DNA of 64,000 nt from Burkholderia sp. WSM2230 (GCF_000472445.1 NZ_AXAJ01000021.1:21842-85841); one strand, 5' to 3'. Positions 44,563-53,533 are shown, numbered from the stretch's first letter. Numbers and translations: made by a program. Notes: a model not told the origin generated them from the letters alone.

Positions 44563-46116
44563 TTAGCGCCCACGCTGCCCGCTGCGCGCGGGGCTAGCGC
44601 CGCGCGGCGCGTCGCTACGCGGTTTCGCACTGCCGCCAAGCAAAGCGCCCGGATTGCCGCTCTGCGGCCTGCGCGGCGCATGCTGCGCGGCATTTCCTTC
44701 ATGCGCGACAGCACGCGGGCGGTCGTCGTGACGCTGTCCGTCGCGCCGCGCTTGGCCACCGTTGCCGGCCGGCTTCGCGGCTTGCGGCTTTGGCTGCTGC
44801 TGGCCGTTCGACGGACGCTGCCCCGAGCGTTGCGCCGTGCCTTGAGCCGGTCGCGCGGCACCACCCTTACCGCCGTTGCCGCCCTTCGGCGCACCCTGGC
44901 CTTGACGCGGCGAACGTCCGCCGCCGCCACCGCCCTGACCGCGACGCAGAATCGGCTCCGGCTTCGCAGTCGGGTCCGGCTCGAAACCGGCGATCACTTC
45001 CTGCGGCACCGGACGCTTGATCAGCTTCTCGATGTCCTTCAACAATTGCAATTCGTCGACGCATACGAGAGACACCGCTTCGCCCGTCGCGCCCGCGCGA
45101 CCAGTGCGGCCGATACGGTGCACGTAGTCTTCCGGCACGTTGGGCAGATCGAAGTTGACGACATGCGGCAGCTGATCGATATCGATGCCGCGTGCGGCGA
45201 TGTCGGTGGCGACCAGCACCTGCAGCGTGCCGTCCTTGAACTCCGCAAGCGCGCGGGTACGCGCCGACTGGCTCTTGTTGCCGTGAATCGCGAGCGCGCT
45301 GATGCCGTCCTTCGTCAGTTGTTCGGCAAGGCGATTCGCGCCGTGCTTGGTGCGCGTGAACACCAGCACCTGAAACCAGTTGTGCTGCTTGATGAGGTGC
45401 GTGAGCAGCTCGCGCTTCTTGTCGCGATCCACCGGGTGGATTTTTTGCGCGACCGTTTCCGCTGTCGTATTGCGGCGCGCGACTTCGATAAGCGCGGGCG
45501 AGTCGAGCAGATTGTCGGCGAGCGCTTTGATCTCGTCGGAGAAGGTGGCCGAGAACAGCAGGTTCTGACGCTTCGGCGGCAGCTTGGCGAGCACGCGCTT
45601 GATGTCGTGGATGAAGCCCATGTCGAGCATGCGGTCCGCTTCGTCGAGCACGAGGATCTCGAGGTGCGACAGGTCGATGGTCTTCTGCTGCATATGGTCG
45701 AGCAAACGGCCAGGCGTTGCGACCACGATGTCCACGCCGCTCTTCAATGCGCCGATTTGCGGATTGATGCCGACGCCGCCGAACATCACCGTCGACTTCA
45801 GTTTCAGGTACTTGCCATAAGCGCGCACGCTTTCCTCGACCTGCGCGGCCAGTTCGCGGGTGGGCGTGAGAATCAGCGCGCGCACGGCACGCTTGCCCGA
45901 GGCCGCGGAGACTTGCGGCATGGAATGAAGACGCTGCAGGATGGGCAGCGTGAAGCCGGCCGTCTTGCCGGTGCCGGTTTGCGCGCCGGCCAGCAGGTCG
46001 CCGCCGTTCAGCACTGCCGGGATTGCCTGAGTCTGGATGGGAGTCGGAGTGGTGTAGCCGAGTTCGTGTACAGCGCGGACCAACGGTTCGGACAAGCCGA
46101 GGGAATCAAAAGACAT
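44563..46116 (-). CDS. rhlE: DEAD-box RNA helicase RhlE
   Basis: A 517-residue helicase of the RhlE branch. Motifs: Q motif YTTPTPIQTQAIP, Walker A AQTGTGKT (45-52), PTRELAAQ, VLDEADRMLDMGF, SAT, and HRIGRTGRAG. After residue 390 comes an Arg/Gly/Gln/Pro/Lys-rich disordered tail (about 130 residues) that likely binds RNA. ATG 46116 is the family start. Roles in ribosome assembly and mRNA decay are known for the family. Confidence 0.95.
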   Translation of the reverse strand: MSFDSLGLSEPLVRAVHELGYTTPTPIQTQAIPAVLNGGDLLAGAQTGTGKTAGFTLPILQRLHSMPQVSAASGKRAVRALILTPTRELAAQVEESVRAYGKYLKLKSTVMFGGVGINPQIGALKSGVDIVVATPGRLLDHMQQKTIDLSHLEILVLDEADRMLDMGFIHDIKRVLAKLPPKRQNLLFSATFSDEIKALADNLLDSPALIEVARRNTTAETVAQKIHPVDRDKKRELLTHLIKQHNWFQVLVFTRTKHGANRLAEQLTKDGISALAIHGNKSQSARTRALAEFKDGTLQVLVATDIAARGIDIDQLPHVVNFDLPNVPEDYVHRIGRTGRAGATGEAVSLVCVDELQLLKDIEKLIKRPVPQEVIAGFEPDPTAKPEPILRRGQGGGGGGRSPRQGQGAPKGGNGGKGGAARPAQGTAQRSGQRPSNGQQQPKPQAAKPAGNGGQARRDGQRHDDRPRAVAHEGNAAQHAPRRPQSGNPGALLGGSAKPRSDAPRGASPARSGQRGR

Positions 46117-46343
46117 AAATGTTCTTTGCAATGCAGTTTCGCGAACGGCAGATGTGAGCGCCGGCGGGGCACATGCGGCACAAATGCTGCACGAATGCGC
46201 CGCCTGGCGTGATCGAGATCAGGGCCGAAGCCCAGTTCCGTTCGCAGGGAAATCGGCGGCACGCTCGAGATGCGTGCCGAATGCTTCAACGCGCTATGCA
46301 GACACGTTGACTGGCCTTAAGTTGCATTTCGCCGCCGTGGACG

Positions 46344-46964
46344 TCACGCGACATAGCGCGCGACGCTGACGAATTGACACAGACTGCCCGCCAGTACGAA
46401 CAGGTGCCAGATACCATGTCCGTGCCGGATGCGCTCGTCGTTGATGAAGAAGTAGATGCCGGCGCTGTAGATGACCCCGCCGGCCACGAGCCAGGCAGTG
46501 CCCGCTGCAGGTAACGCCTGTAGCAGCGGGCGGACGGCAACGAGCGCGAGCCATCCCATCAGGACATAGAGCACCATCGAAACGCTGCGGGTGCGTCGCC
46601 CGAGCGTCAGTTCCTGCACGATGCCGAGAGCGGCGAGCCCCCAGCTTACGCCAAACAGCGACCAGCCCCACGGCCCGCGCAACGTGACAAGCGTGAACGG
46701 AGTATAGCTGCCGGCGATCAGCAGGTAGATCGCCGAATGGTCGCATTTCTGCAGTATTGCTTTGACGCGCGGGCTTCGCACGCTGTGGTAGAGCGTCGAG
46801 ATAGCATACAGCACGAACAGCATCGCACCGTACACGCTGAAGCTGACCACCTTGTACGCGTCGCCCTCGACCGCGCCCATCGTCACGAGCGTAGCCAGCC
46901 CCGCCACCGACAGCACGGCGCCGACGAGGTGGGTAATGCTGTTGAAACGCTCACCGACATGCAC
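46344..46964 (-). CDS. Hemolysin III family membrane protein
   Basis: A 206-residue protein with seven hydrophobic segments. The start GERFNSITHLVGAVLS, the block YAISTLYHS and the ending HGIWHLFVLAGSLCQFVSVARYVA fit the hemolysin III / YqfA / PAQR-like family, a predicted zinc-dependent hydrolase fold (His in THLVG, LYHS, GIWH). The in vivo role is unknown; no hemolysis is claimed. It is between rhlE and a cytochrome operon on the same strand. Confidence 0.88.
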   Translation of the reverse strand: MHVGERFNSITHLVGAVLSVAGLATLVTMGAVEGDAYKVVSFSVYGAMLFVLYAISTLYHSVRSPRVKAILQKCDHSAIYLLIAGSYTPFTLVTLRGPWGWSLFGVSWGLAALGIVQELTLGRRTRSVSMVLYVLMGWLALVAVRPLLQALPAAGTAWLVAGGVIYSAGIYFFINDERIRHGHGIWHLFVLAGSLCQFVSVARYVA

Positions 46965-47043
46965 GGTCTTTCCTCCTGCGCGGTTTCATCGAGCAATTGG
47001 TACGCCACGACTGGCGCGATCAGTTGCACATGATACCGGTCCT

Positions 47044-47085
47044 CAAAAAACGAAGGGCGCGGCCGCGAATCTCGCAGGCCGCGCC
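47044..47085 (-). terminator. Terminator of the cytochrome c operon
   Basis: On the minus strand GGGCGCGGCC and GGCCGCGCCC pair around a 12-base loop, then TTCG and six T. It sits just 3' of the triheme cytochrome gene. Confidence 0.85.
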
Positions 47086-47105
47086 CGGGGTGCAACGCAC
47101 GCTGC

Positions 47106-48404
47106 TTAGTCGAGCGGTGCCGAACGCAGATCAGCCACTTGCTGCGGCGAGACAGCCGTGCCGTGGTTGCCCCACGACATACGGATGTACGTCACGACGG
47201 CCGCCACTTCCTGGTTCGACAGCGACTGTGCGAACGGCGGCATGCCATACGGATGCGGGTTCGCTTCCGTGCTCGGCGGATAACCGCCGTTCAGCACCAT
47301 GCGGATCGGGTTGACCGCCGACGGCATCTGGATCGACTGGTTGTTCGCGAGCGGCGGGAACGCCGGCGGCTGACCGAGGCCATTTTCCGCGTGACACTTC
47401 GCGCAGTTGTCAGCGTAGATCTTCTGACCTTGCTTCAACAGTTCGCCGCCGAACTTTTCGGACGTTTCGAGCTGCATGGGCTCAGGCGCTTCGCTCTTCT
47501 GCGGGATCGTCTTCAGGTACGTGGCCATTGCGTTGATGTCCGCATCGGTCATGTACTGCAGGCTGTTGTGGACCACTTCCGCCATCGGGCCGAACACCGC
47601 GCCGCGGTTGGAGACGCCGGTCTTCAGCAGATCGGCGATGTCCTTGGTTTCCCAGTCGCCGAGACCCGCTTCCTTGTTCGACGTGAGCGACGGTGCATAC
47701 CAGTTCTGCAGCGGGATCAGACCGCCGGCAAACGCTGCCGAGCTGACCGGACCGCCCATTGCATTGATCGACGTGTGGCACATGCCGCAATGGCCGAGAC
47801 CTTCGATCAGATATGCGCCGCGGTTCCACTCGACCGACTTGGTCGGATCCGGCTTGTATTCGCCTTCGCGGAAGAACAGCGTGCGCCAGCCGATCAGCAT
47901 GTTGCGCTGATTGAACGGGAACTTGAGCTCATGCGGACGGCTCGGGACCGCAACCGGCGGGATGGAACGCAGATACGCGTAGATCGCGTCCGAGTCGGCG
48001 CGCGTGACCTTTGTGTAGCTCGTGAACGGGAAGCCAGGGTAGAGCAGGCTGCCGTCTTTCGAACGGCCGGTGTGCATGGCGCGGTAGAAGTCGTCCTGCG
48101 TCCATTTGCCGATACCGTTCTGGTCGTCAGGCGTGATGTTCGGCGTGAACATCGTGCCGAACGGCGTAGCCATGGGCAGGCCGCCGGCGAACTGCTTGCC
48201 GCCGCGCACCGTATGGCAGGCGATACAGTCGCCGGCGCGGGCGAGGTACTCGCCCTTCTTCACGAGAGCAGCCTGGTCGGCGGGCGTTGCCGCCACGGCG
48301 GTACCGTTGTGCAGGTGGTCGCCGCCCGACCACAGGACGGGAACGAGTGCAGCGGCCGCGACAACGACCACTGCCGAGAGGGCGAACAAAGACTTGCGTT
48401 TCAT
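47106..48404 (-). CDS. Triheme cytochrome c (alcohol/aldehyde-dehydrogenase type)
   Basis: A 432-residue secreted or membrane-tethered cytochrome. The N-terminal helix (MKRKSLFALSAVVVVAAAALVPVLW) is a signal or anchor. Three CxxCH haem sites: CIACH (60-64), CGMCH (about 208) and CAKCH (about 337). The pattern, including GGLPMATPFGTMFTPNITPD, is that of the cytochrome subunit of PQQ/FAD alcohol or sugar dehydrogenases. No dehydrogenase subunit is nearby, so the electron donor is unknown. It follows a diheme cytochrome gene by 21 bases. Confidence 0.9.
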   Translation of the reverse strand: MKRKSLFALSAVVVVAAAALVPVLWSGGDHLHNGTAVAATPADQAALVKKGEYLARAGDCIACHTVRGGKQFAGGLPMATPFGTMFTPNITPDDQNGIGKWTQDDFYRAMHTGRSKDGSLLYPGFPFTSYTKVTRADSDAIYAYLRSIPPVAVPSRPHELKFPFNQRNMLIGWRTLFFREGEYKPDPTKSVEWNRGAYLIEGLGHCGMCHTSINAMGGPVSSAAFAGGLIPLQNWYAPSLTSNKEAGLGDWETKDIADLLKTGVSNRGAVFGPMAEVVHNSLQYMTDADINAMATYLKTIPQKSEAPEPMQLETSEKFGGELLKQGQKIYADNCAKCHAENGLGQPPAFPPLANNQSIQMPSAVNPIRMVLNGGYPPSTEANPHPYGMPPFAQSLSNQEVAAVVTYIRMSWGNHGTAVSPQQVADLRSAPLD

Positions 48405-48425
48405 TTGAGTGTCTCTCCCGGTGCC

Positions 48426-49157
48426 TTATTGCGGTTCGCTGCCGCAGGCAAGCGGAGTCTTCATCGAGCGGGCCGGAGCCGGCACGGGGTTTTGTGGAGC
48501 CTGCTGCGTGGAAAGCCAGGCAGCAACCGCGTTCACGTCTTCGTCGGTGAGACGCGTGGCGATGGTGTGCATGCAATCAGGTGCAATGGCGTGGCGCGAG
48601 CCCGAACGCCATGCGCCGAGCTGCGCGCTGATGTAGTCGGAGTGCAGACCGACCAGACCCGGAATGGCCGGTTCCATGCCCGTGAGGCTCTTGCCGTGGC
48701 AAGCCGCGCAAGCCGGAATCTGCTTCGACGCGTCGCCGTTCAGCACGATCTGCTGGCCGCGCGCGAGCGTGGTTGAGGAAACCGTCGGCTTGGCGGGCGG
48801 CGGATACGGCGGACGTTGCTTCGAGAAATACGTGGCGATCTGATGCAGGTAGTCGTCGGAAAGATACGTGACGAGGTAGTTCATGGGCGGATACTTGCGG
48901 CGCCCTTCGCGGAAATTCTGCAACTGGTTGTACAGATAGTCGGCCGGCTTGCCCGCGAGACGCGGGAAGTAGTCGTTGTCAGTACCTTGACCGTGCGTGC
49001 CGTGGCAGGCCGTGCAACCTTGCACACGCGCTTCCATCGTATCGGGGGCCTTCGGTTGAGTCTGCGCTTTCGCAGCGCTATAGACACCCGCGGAGCCGAT
49101 CAGCAGAAGGGCAAGCAACGGGCGGAAAATGCGTCTTGAAGACACGCGTAACTCCAT
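48426..49157 (-). CDS. Diheme cytochrome c (c4-like)
   Basis: A 243-residue periplasmic cytochrome. A signal peptide (SSRRIFRPLLALLLIGSAGVYSAAKA) precedes two haem sites, CTACH and CAACH. PRLAGKPADYLYNQLQNFREGRR and its second-half counterpart IPGLVGLHSDYISAQLGAWRSG are the two c4 lobes. ATG 49157 gives a good signal peptide; an in-frame start at 49229 gives an unlikely N-terminus. It is upstream of the triheme cytochrome, so both may pass electrons to a terminal oxidase. Confidence 0.9.
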   Translation of the reverse strand: MELRVSSRRIFRPLLALLLIGSAGVYSAAKAQTQPKAPDTMEARVQGCTACHGTHGQGTDNDYFPRLAGKPADYLYNQLQNFREGRRKYPPMNYLVTYLSDDYLHQIATYFSKQRPPYPPPAKPTVSSTTLARGQQIVLNGDASKQIPACAACHGKSLTGMEPAIPGLVGLHSDYISAQLGAWRSGSRHAIAPDCMHTIATRLTDEDVNAVAAWLSTQQAPQNPVPAPARSMKTPLACGSEPQ

Positions 49158-49543
49158 CAAAATCGGGGACCTGACCGAACTTCGAGCGGCTCGGTGTGAA
49201 GGGCAGCCGGCGCTGCGGCGACGCAGCATTCTATCATCGAAGGGTGATGATGACTATTTGCCGCATCGAGGGCGCTTGCGGTTGTCACAGGCGTGCGACA
49301 GTTTGCCGCGCGTCTCGTTGCGGAACTGATCGGCTCGTTGCGACTTCGACCGCCGGCACTCGGTTGCAAGCGCTATACCCGCCGAACTTTTGCGCGCGAC
49401 GTTGAACCGACCCGCGCCCAAACCATCGAAGCGTACACTTCGGGGCGCGCCCGGCCGCGCATCCGATGTATTGGCGCAAAAGGTCAGCCATCCTGGCCGG
49501 CGCGGCAACCCTCGTTTTTCTGTTTACCCGCTATCGGCCTTAT
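49158..49543. promoter_or_regulatory. Divergent region between cytochrome operon and copCD
   Basis: No gene is supported. The inverted repeat ATCATC-GAAGGGT-GATGAT (49233-49251) lies 76 bases upstream of the cytochrome start and could be an operator. The rest is GC-rich with no clear promoter. Confidence 0.4.
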
Positions 49544-49921
49544 ATGAAGCTAATCAATCTTTCCCGTCCGGCGTGGCTTGCGTCCGCGCTCGGCGCCGCG
49601 GCGCTGCTGCTCGCCTCGACGGCATTCGCGCATGCGCATGTCGTCTCGAGCGAGCCCGCTGCTAACGCAGAAGTGGCCGCACCCGGCGAAGTCACAATCC
49701 ATTTCACCGAGCCGCTCGAGCCGGCCTTCAGCAAGATGACGCTCGCGGACGCGAACGGCAAGCCCGCCGCTTCTGCCGCGTCGCAGGTCGACAAGCATGA
49801 CGCGCGCGTCATGCATCTGCCGTTGCCGCAACTCGGCGCGGGCCGCTATGCGGTGCATTGGACTGCGGTCGCCACTGATGGCCATCGTACGCAAGGCGAC
49901 TTTACTTTCACCGTCAAATGA
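49544..49921 (+). CDS. copC: CopC-family periplasmic copper-binding protein
   Basis: A 125-residue protein. The signal peptide ends ...LLASTAFA, leaving HAHVVSSEPAA as the mature start, whose first His is the typical copper ligand. IHFTEPLEPAFSKMTLADANG and the end DGHRTQGDFTFTVK fit CopC/YobA. It hands copper to CopD. The frame is open from 49466 but the start at 49544 gives a proper signal peptide. Its stop overlaps the copD start (ATGA). Confidence 0.92.
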   Translation: MKLINLSRPAWLASALGAAALLLASTAFAHAHVVSSEPAANAEVAAPGEVTIHFTEPLEPAFSKMTLADANGKPAASAASQVDKHDARVMHLPLPQLGAGRYAVHWTAVATDGHRTQGDFTFTVK

Positions 49922-50847
49922 GCATCGACGGACTGTGGATCGGGCAGGTCGCCATGGCCGCGCTCATGAATATCGCGTTTGCTTTTGCCGTCGGTTCGGC
50001 GTTGCTTGGCGCGTGGCTCGCGAATGATGCCAAGGCGAAAATCGCGCCTGCGCAGCCAGCATGGTTGCGCGCGCAACGTTCGCTGCTCACTGCGAGCGTG
50101 GTGCTGGTGCTCGCGGACCTCGGGTGGCTGCTGTATCAGGCGGCGTCGATGGGCGGCGTCGCATTGCCCGCGGCGTTCGGCATCGTGCCGACGGTGCTGT
50201 CGCAAACGCATGTGGGCTACGGCTGGAGCATCGCGTTTGCCGGCGCGCTGGTACTGCTCGGCACGGCCTTGACGAGCCACGGCGGCATGCTGCGCAATGC
50301 GCTGCTGTGGCTCGCGGTGATCGCGATCGCGGCCGGCAAGGCGTCGCTCGGACACGCGTCGGACGCCGGCCCGGCATCGGCGGCGATTGCAATGCAAACG
50401 CTGCACGTGCTCGTGACGAGCGTCTGGGGCGGCCTCGCGCTCACGGCCGGCCTCGCCGTGCTGCCGGCGCTCGGCGCGTCGACTGCGCGGGGTGTGCTGA
50501 TTCGCACGGCCACGCAGGTGTCGAATGTGTCCGTGGTTGCAGTGGCATTCGTGCTGGTTTCGGGCGTGTTCAACGCAGTGCGGGGGTCGGGCGGGTCATT
50601 GCTGGCGATAGAGTCGAGCACGTGGGGCCATGTTCTGATCCTCAAGCTCTCGCTCGTTGCGCTGGCACTGGTGCTGGGCGGCCTCAACCGCTTTCTCGCG
50701 CTACCGCGCCTGCGCCGCACGGCATCGACGATGGACGCGCATACCTTCGTCAACGTGCTCTATCTGGAGGCGCTTGCGATGATCGGCGTCTTCATCGCGG
50801 CTGCCGTGTTGTCGCATAGCGTGCCGGCATTCGCTGCGCTCGGCTGA
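49918..50847 (+). CDS. copD: CopD-family copper membrane protein
   Basis: A 309-residue inner-membrane protein with eight or nine hydrophobic segments. HVLVTSVWGGLALTAGLAVLPALG and AVRGSGGSLLAIESSTWGHVLILKLSLVALALVLGGLNRF are the CopD/YebZ hallmarks. It is thought to move copper from the periplasm to the cytosol, or to maintain copper balance, with CopC. Translationally coupled to copC. Confidence 0.9.
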   Translation: MSIDGLWIGQVAMAALMNIAFAFAVGSALLGAWLANDAKAKIAPAQPAWLRAQRSLLTASVVLVLADLGWLLYQAASMGGVALPAAFGIVPTVLSQTHVGYGWSIAFAGALVLLGTALTSHGGMLRNALLWLAVIAIAAGKASLGHASDAGPASAAIAMQTLHVLVTSVWGGLALTAGLAVLPALGASTARGVLIRTATQVSNVSVVAVAFVLVSGVFNAVRGSGGSLLAIESSTWGHVLILKLSLVALALVLGGLNRFLALPRLRRTASTMDAHTFVNVLYLEALAMIGVFIAAAVLSHSVPAFAALG

Positions 50848-50897
50848 GCGTGAAACGCGCGTCGACTGCAGGTTCGGCATCCGGCTGCCCGATCCGC

Positions 50898-51200
50898 TCA
50901 TTCAAGCCCCAGCCGGTGCCCGACGATAGGCGCACAAAAGAGCGCAATCGCGCAGCCGGCCGCCTTGCCTTCGAGTTCGGCTGCCGCTGCGTGCGCGCCG
51001 TAGACATGCGCCAGCAGGTCGAAAAGCTGCGGTATGCAATAGACGACGGCAGCGACGACGAACCATTTCTCGATGGCCGCGATGCGCCAGCCGCGCTCAT
51101 ACGCGAGCGCCGCGCCGATGATGCGCAGCACGCCGAACAGGGCGAGCGCGCCGACGGCCGCCTGTTCGCGCAACAGATAATCCGGAATGAATTCGCCCAT
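50898..51200 (-). CDS. Small membrane protein of unknown function
   Basis: A 100-residue protein with three hydrophobic segments (AVGALALFGVLRIIGAALAY; WFVVAAVVYCIPQLFDLLAHVY; GCAIALFCAPIVGHR). MGEFIPDYLLREQA is the likely start at 51200; the frame is open to 51254. No family recognised. It is convergent with copD, 50 bases apart. Confidence 0.6.
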   Translation of the reverse strand: MGEFIPDYLLREQAAVGALALFGVLRIIGAALAYERGWRIAAIEKWFVVAAVVYCIPQLFDLLAHVYGAHAAAAELEGKAAGCAIALFCAPIVGHRLGLE

Positions 51201-51579
51201 GAAACCCCCTGATGCATTCGTTCTTTGAGTGCATTTCAGCAAGGAGTGGGCCATGCATCTGTCTGGTGGCGAACAAAGTCCGGAAAGCTTCTGCCGACGG
51301 GCATTTGCGCGTCGTGGGGCAAGATGCTGCGCGTGTTATGGAGGCGCCGCTCGGGGCTAAGCCGTCGAGGTGTTACGTTACTCGCAGAGACACGCGCTTC
51401 ATGTCACCGTAACGTGCGGCCGCGTCGCGGGAAGTGTTCAGGTGAAGATGGCAAGGAAAACGCCGCCCGCAGGCGGCGTGAGTGAGCCAATCAGTTTGGC
51501 GAACCGGGTCACGAAGGAATTCGGCAAGCAAGCTGGGCAAGCTGGTTCAAGAAGCAACCTCACCCAACAGCCGTACCGC
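51201..51579. other. Gap between the small membrane protein and dgoD
   Basis: Contains the leftward terminator at 51456-51478. The stretch from 51255 to 51450 shows no gene, repeat or operator that I can support. Confidence 0.4.
51456..51478 (-). terminator. Terminator of dgoD
   Basis: Minus strand: CGCCGCC-TGCG-GGCGGCG followed by TTTTCC. About 100 bases downstream of the dgoD stop. Confidence 0.65.
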
Positions 51580-52728
51580 TCACCATTCGGCCACGCTGCC
51601 GTCCGCGTGACGCCACACGGGGTTGCGCCAACGGTGACCGACCTTGGCCATCTCGCGCACTTTCTCTTCGTTCACCTCGATGCCGAGGCCCGGGCCCTGC
51701 GGAATCGACACAAAGCCGTCCTCATATTTGAAGACCTCCGGATTCCTGATGTAGTCGAGCAGGTCGTTGCCCTGGTTGTAGTGAATGCCGAGGCTCTGTT
51801 CCTGGATGAACGCGTTGTAGCTCACCGCGTCGATCTGCAGGCAGGTGGCGAGCGCAATGGGGCCGAGCGGGCAGTGCAGCGCGAGCGCGACGTCGTAGGC
51901 TTCCGCCATCGACGCGATCTTGCGGCACTCGGTAATCCCGCCCGCATGCGACGCGTCCGGCTGGATGATGTCGACATAGCCGCCCGACAGAATGTGCTTG
52001 AAGTCCCAGCGCGAATAGAGACGCTCGCCCAATGCAATCGGCGTATTGGTCTGGTTGACGATGTCGCGCAGCGCTTCCGCGTTTTCCGACAGCACCGGCT
52101 CTTCGATAAAGAGCAGCTTGTACGGGTCGAGTTCTTTCGCCAACACCTTCGCCATCGGCTTGTGCACGCGGCCGTGAAAGTCCACGCCAATGCCGATGTT
52201 CGGGCCAACCGCCTCGCGCACGGCCGCCACATTGTTGATGACGCCTTGCACCTTGTCGAAGGTGTCGATGATCTGCAACTCTTCCGAACCGTTCATCTTC
52301 ACGGCCTTGAAGCCGCGCTCGACCACGGCGCGCGCGTTGTTGGCGACGTCGCTCGGACGGTCGCCGCCGATCCACGAATAGACCTTTATCCTGTCGCGCA
52401 CCTGGCCGCCGAGCAGCGCATGGACGGGCACGCCGTGATGCTTGCCCTTGATGTCCCACAGCGCCTGGTCCACGCCGGCGATCGCGCTCATCGTGATCGG
52501 GCCGCCGCGATAGAAGCCCGCGCGGTACATCACCTGCCAATGGTCTTCGATCAGAAGCGGGTCTTTGCCGATCAGATAGTCCGACAGTTCTTCGACGGCT
52601 GCGGCGACCGTGTGCGCGCGGCCCTCGACCACCGGCTCGCCCCAGCCGACGATGCCTTCGTCCGTCTCGATCTTGAGGAAGCACCAGCGCGGCGGAACGA
52701 TGAAGGTTTCGAGCTTGGTGATTTTCAT
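51580..52728 (-). CDS. dgoD: D-galactonate dehydratase
   Basis: A 382-residue enolase-superfamily enzyme of the mandelate racemase group. It dehydrates D-galactonate to 2-dehydro-3-deoxy-galactonate. KITKLETFIVPPRWCFLKIETDEGIVGWGEP is the start; GVDFHGRVHKP, FIEEPVLSEN and ALGERLYSRWDF carry the metal ligands Asp, Glu, Glu. ALHCPLGPIALA is the catalytic His region. The frame is open upstream to 52773; the start MKITKLETF is the family start. The rest of a galactonate pathway is not in the window. Confidence 0.93.
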   Translation of the reverse strand: MKITKLETFIVPPRWCFLKIETDEGIVGWGEPVVEGRAHTVAAAVEELSDYLIGKDPLLIEDHWQVMYRAGFYRGGPITMSAIAGVDQALWDIKGKHHGVPVHALLGGQVRDRIKVYSWIGGDRPSDVANNARAVVERGFKAVKMNGSEELQIIDTFDKVQGVINNVAAVREAVGPNIGIGVDFHGRVHKPMAKVLAKELDPYKLLFIEEPVLSENAEALRDIVNQTNTPIALGERLYSRWDFKHILSGGYVDIIQPDASHAGGITECRKIASMAEAYDVALALHCPLGPIALATCLQIDAVSYNAFIQEQSLGIHYNQGNDLLDYIRNPEVFKYEDGFVSIPQGPGLGIEVNEEKVREMAKVGHRWRNPVWRHADGSVAEW

Positions 52729-52793
52729 GACGTGCGTCTCCAGTCGTATGCGGAAATATTCGAGGCTTTCCATGCTACAACAAAGTGCTTTAA

Positions 52794-52811
52794 AGTACTA
52801 TTAATAGTACT
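52794..52811. promoter_or_regulatory. 18-bp perfect palindrome, candidate operator
   Basis: AGTACTATTAATAGTACT is its own reverse complement. It sits 66 bases upstream of dgoD and 45 bases upstream of the FadR-family gene. The GTAC cores suit GntR/FadR-type half-sites (GT...AC). Another degenerate copy (AAAGTGCTTTAAAG) lies just before it. Confidence 0.75.
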
Positions 52812-52855
52812 ATTCGCCAAATATTGAGCGGCACGGCCGCCGGGGAGAGAAAGCT

Positions 52856-53533
52856 ATTCAGCACGATCTGCATGGGCGCGTCGCCCATCTGCTGGCCACC
52901 GCTATTCTGCGCGGCGACTACGCGCCCGAGTCGATCCTGCCGCGCGAGGCCGAGTTGATGGACGCGTTCGGCGTGAGCCGCACGGTGTTGCGCGAGGCGC
53001 TGCGCACGCTGACGTCCAAAGGGCTGGTCGAATCGCGGCCGCGGGTGGGCACGCGCGTGCGGCCAAGGCACGCGTGGAATCTGCTCGACGCAGATGTGCT
53101 CGACTGGTATTCGCGCGTTGCCGAGCCCATGCAGTTCGCGCTCAAGCTGCAGGAAATGCGCGAGATGATCGAGCCGTATGCCGCTGGTCTGGCGGCGGCC
53201 TCGTACTCGGAGAAGACCTTCGGCGCGCTGGCGCAAGCCCACGCGGCAATGTCCGCGGCGCGCAATGTCGACGAATGGGTGCGCGCCGATCTGCAATTTC
53301 ACCTAAGCGTGCTGATTGCGTGCAGCAACGAATTGCTGATTCCGCTTGGCACGCTGATCGAGCGCACGCTCGAGGCGCAGCTTCGGCTGAATGCGAAACG
53401 CGCAGATGTTTTCAACGCGTCGCTTGCCGAGCATACGGCCGTGTTCGAAGCGATCCGCGAGCGTAACGCCGCCGCGGCGCGCGATGCCATGGCGCGCCTG
53501 CTGGGCGTGACGCGCGGTCGAATCGAGGCGTGA
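52856..53533 (+). CDS. FadR-family (GntR/FCD) regulator, probable ATT start
   Basis: A predicted 225-residue regulator. The GntR HTH reads RVAHLLATAILRGDYAPESILPREAELMDAFGVSRTVLREALRTLTSKGLVESRPRVGT, then an FCD domain (LKLQEMREMIEPYAAGLAAA; DLQFHLSVLIACSNELL; EHTAVFEAIRERN). The first start-type codon in a standard tool is TTG at 52955, which removes half the HTH. Upstream in frame there is no ATG, GTG or TTG back to the stop at 52805. ATT at 52856 is preceded by GGGGAG at eight bases and would give the normal N-terminus. It probably regulates dgoD, so a DgoR-like role is inferred. Confidence 0.75.
   Translation: MQHDLHGRVAHLLATAILRGDYAPESILPREAELMDAFGVSRTVLREALRTLTSKGLVESRPRVGTRVRPRHAWNLLDADVLDWYSRVAEPMQFALKLQEMREMIEPYAAGLAAASYSEKTFGALAQAHAAMSAARNVDEWVRADLQFHLSVLIACSNELLIPLGTLIERTLEAQLRLNAKRADVFNASLAEHTAVFEAIRERNAAAARDAMARLLGVTRGRIEA

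Noticed and set aside
47139..48776. 545-residue open frame antisense to the cytochrome genes
   Set aside because: The minus strand has all CxxCH motifs, and the plus frame is Arg-rich without domains.
51370..52827. 485-residue open frame antisense to dgoD
   Set aside because: dgoD has full catalytic motifs; the plus frame is a shadow.
52955..53533. Start of the FadR-family regulator at TTG 52955 or ATG 52958
   Set aside because: It would remove the first half of the helix-turn-helix, which is clearly encoded upstream in the same frame.
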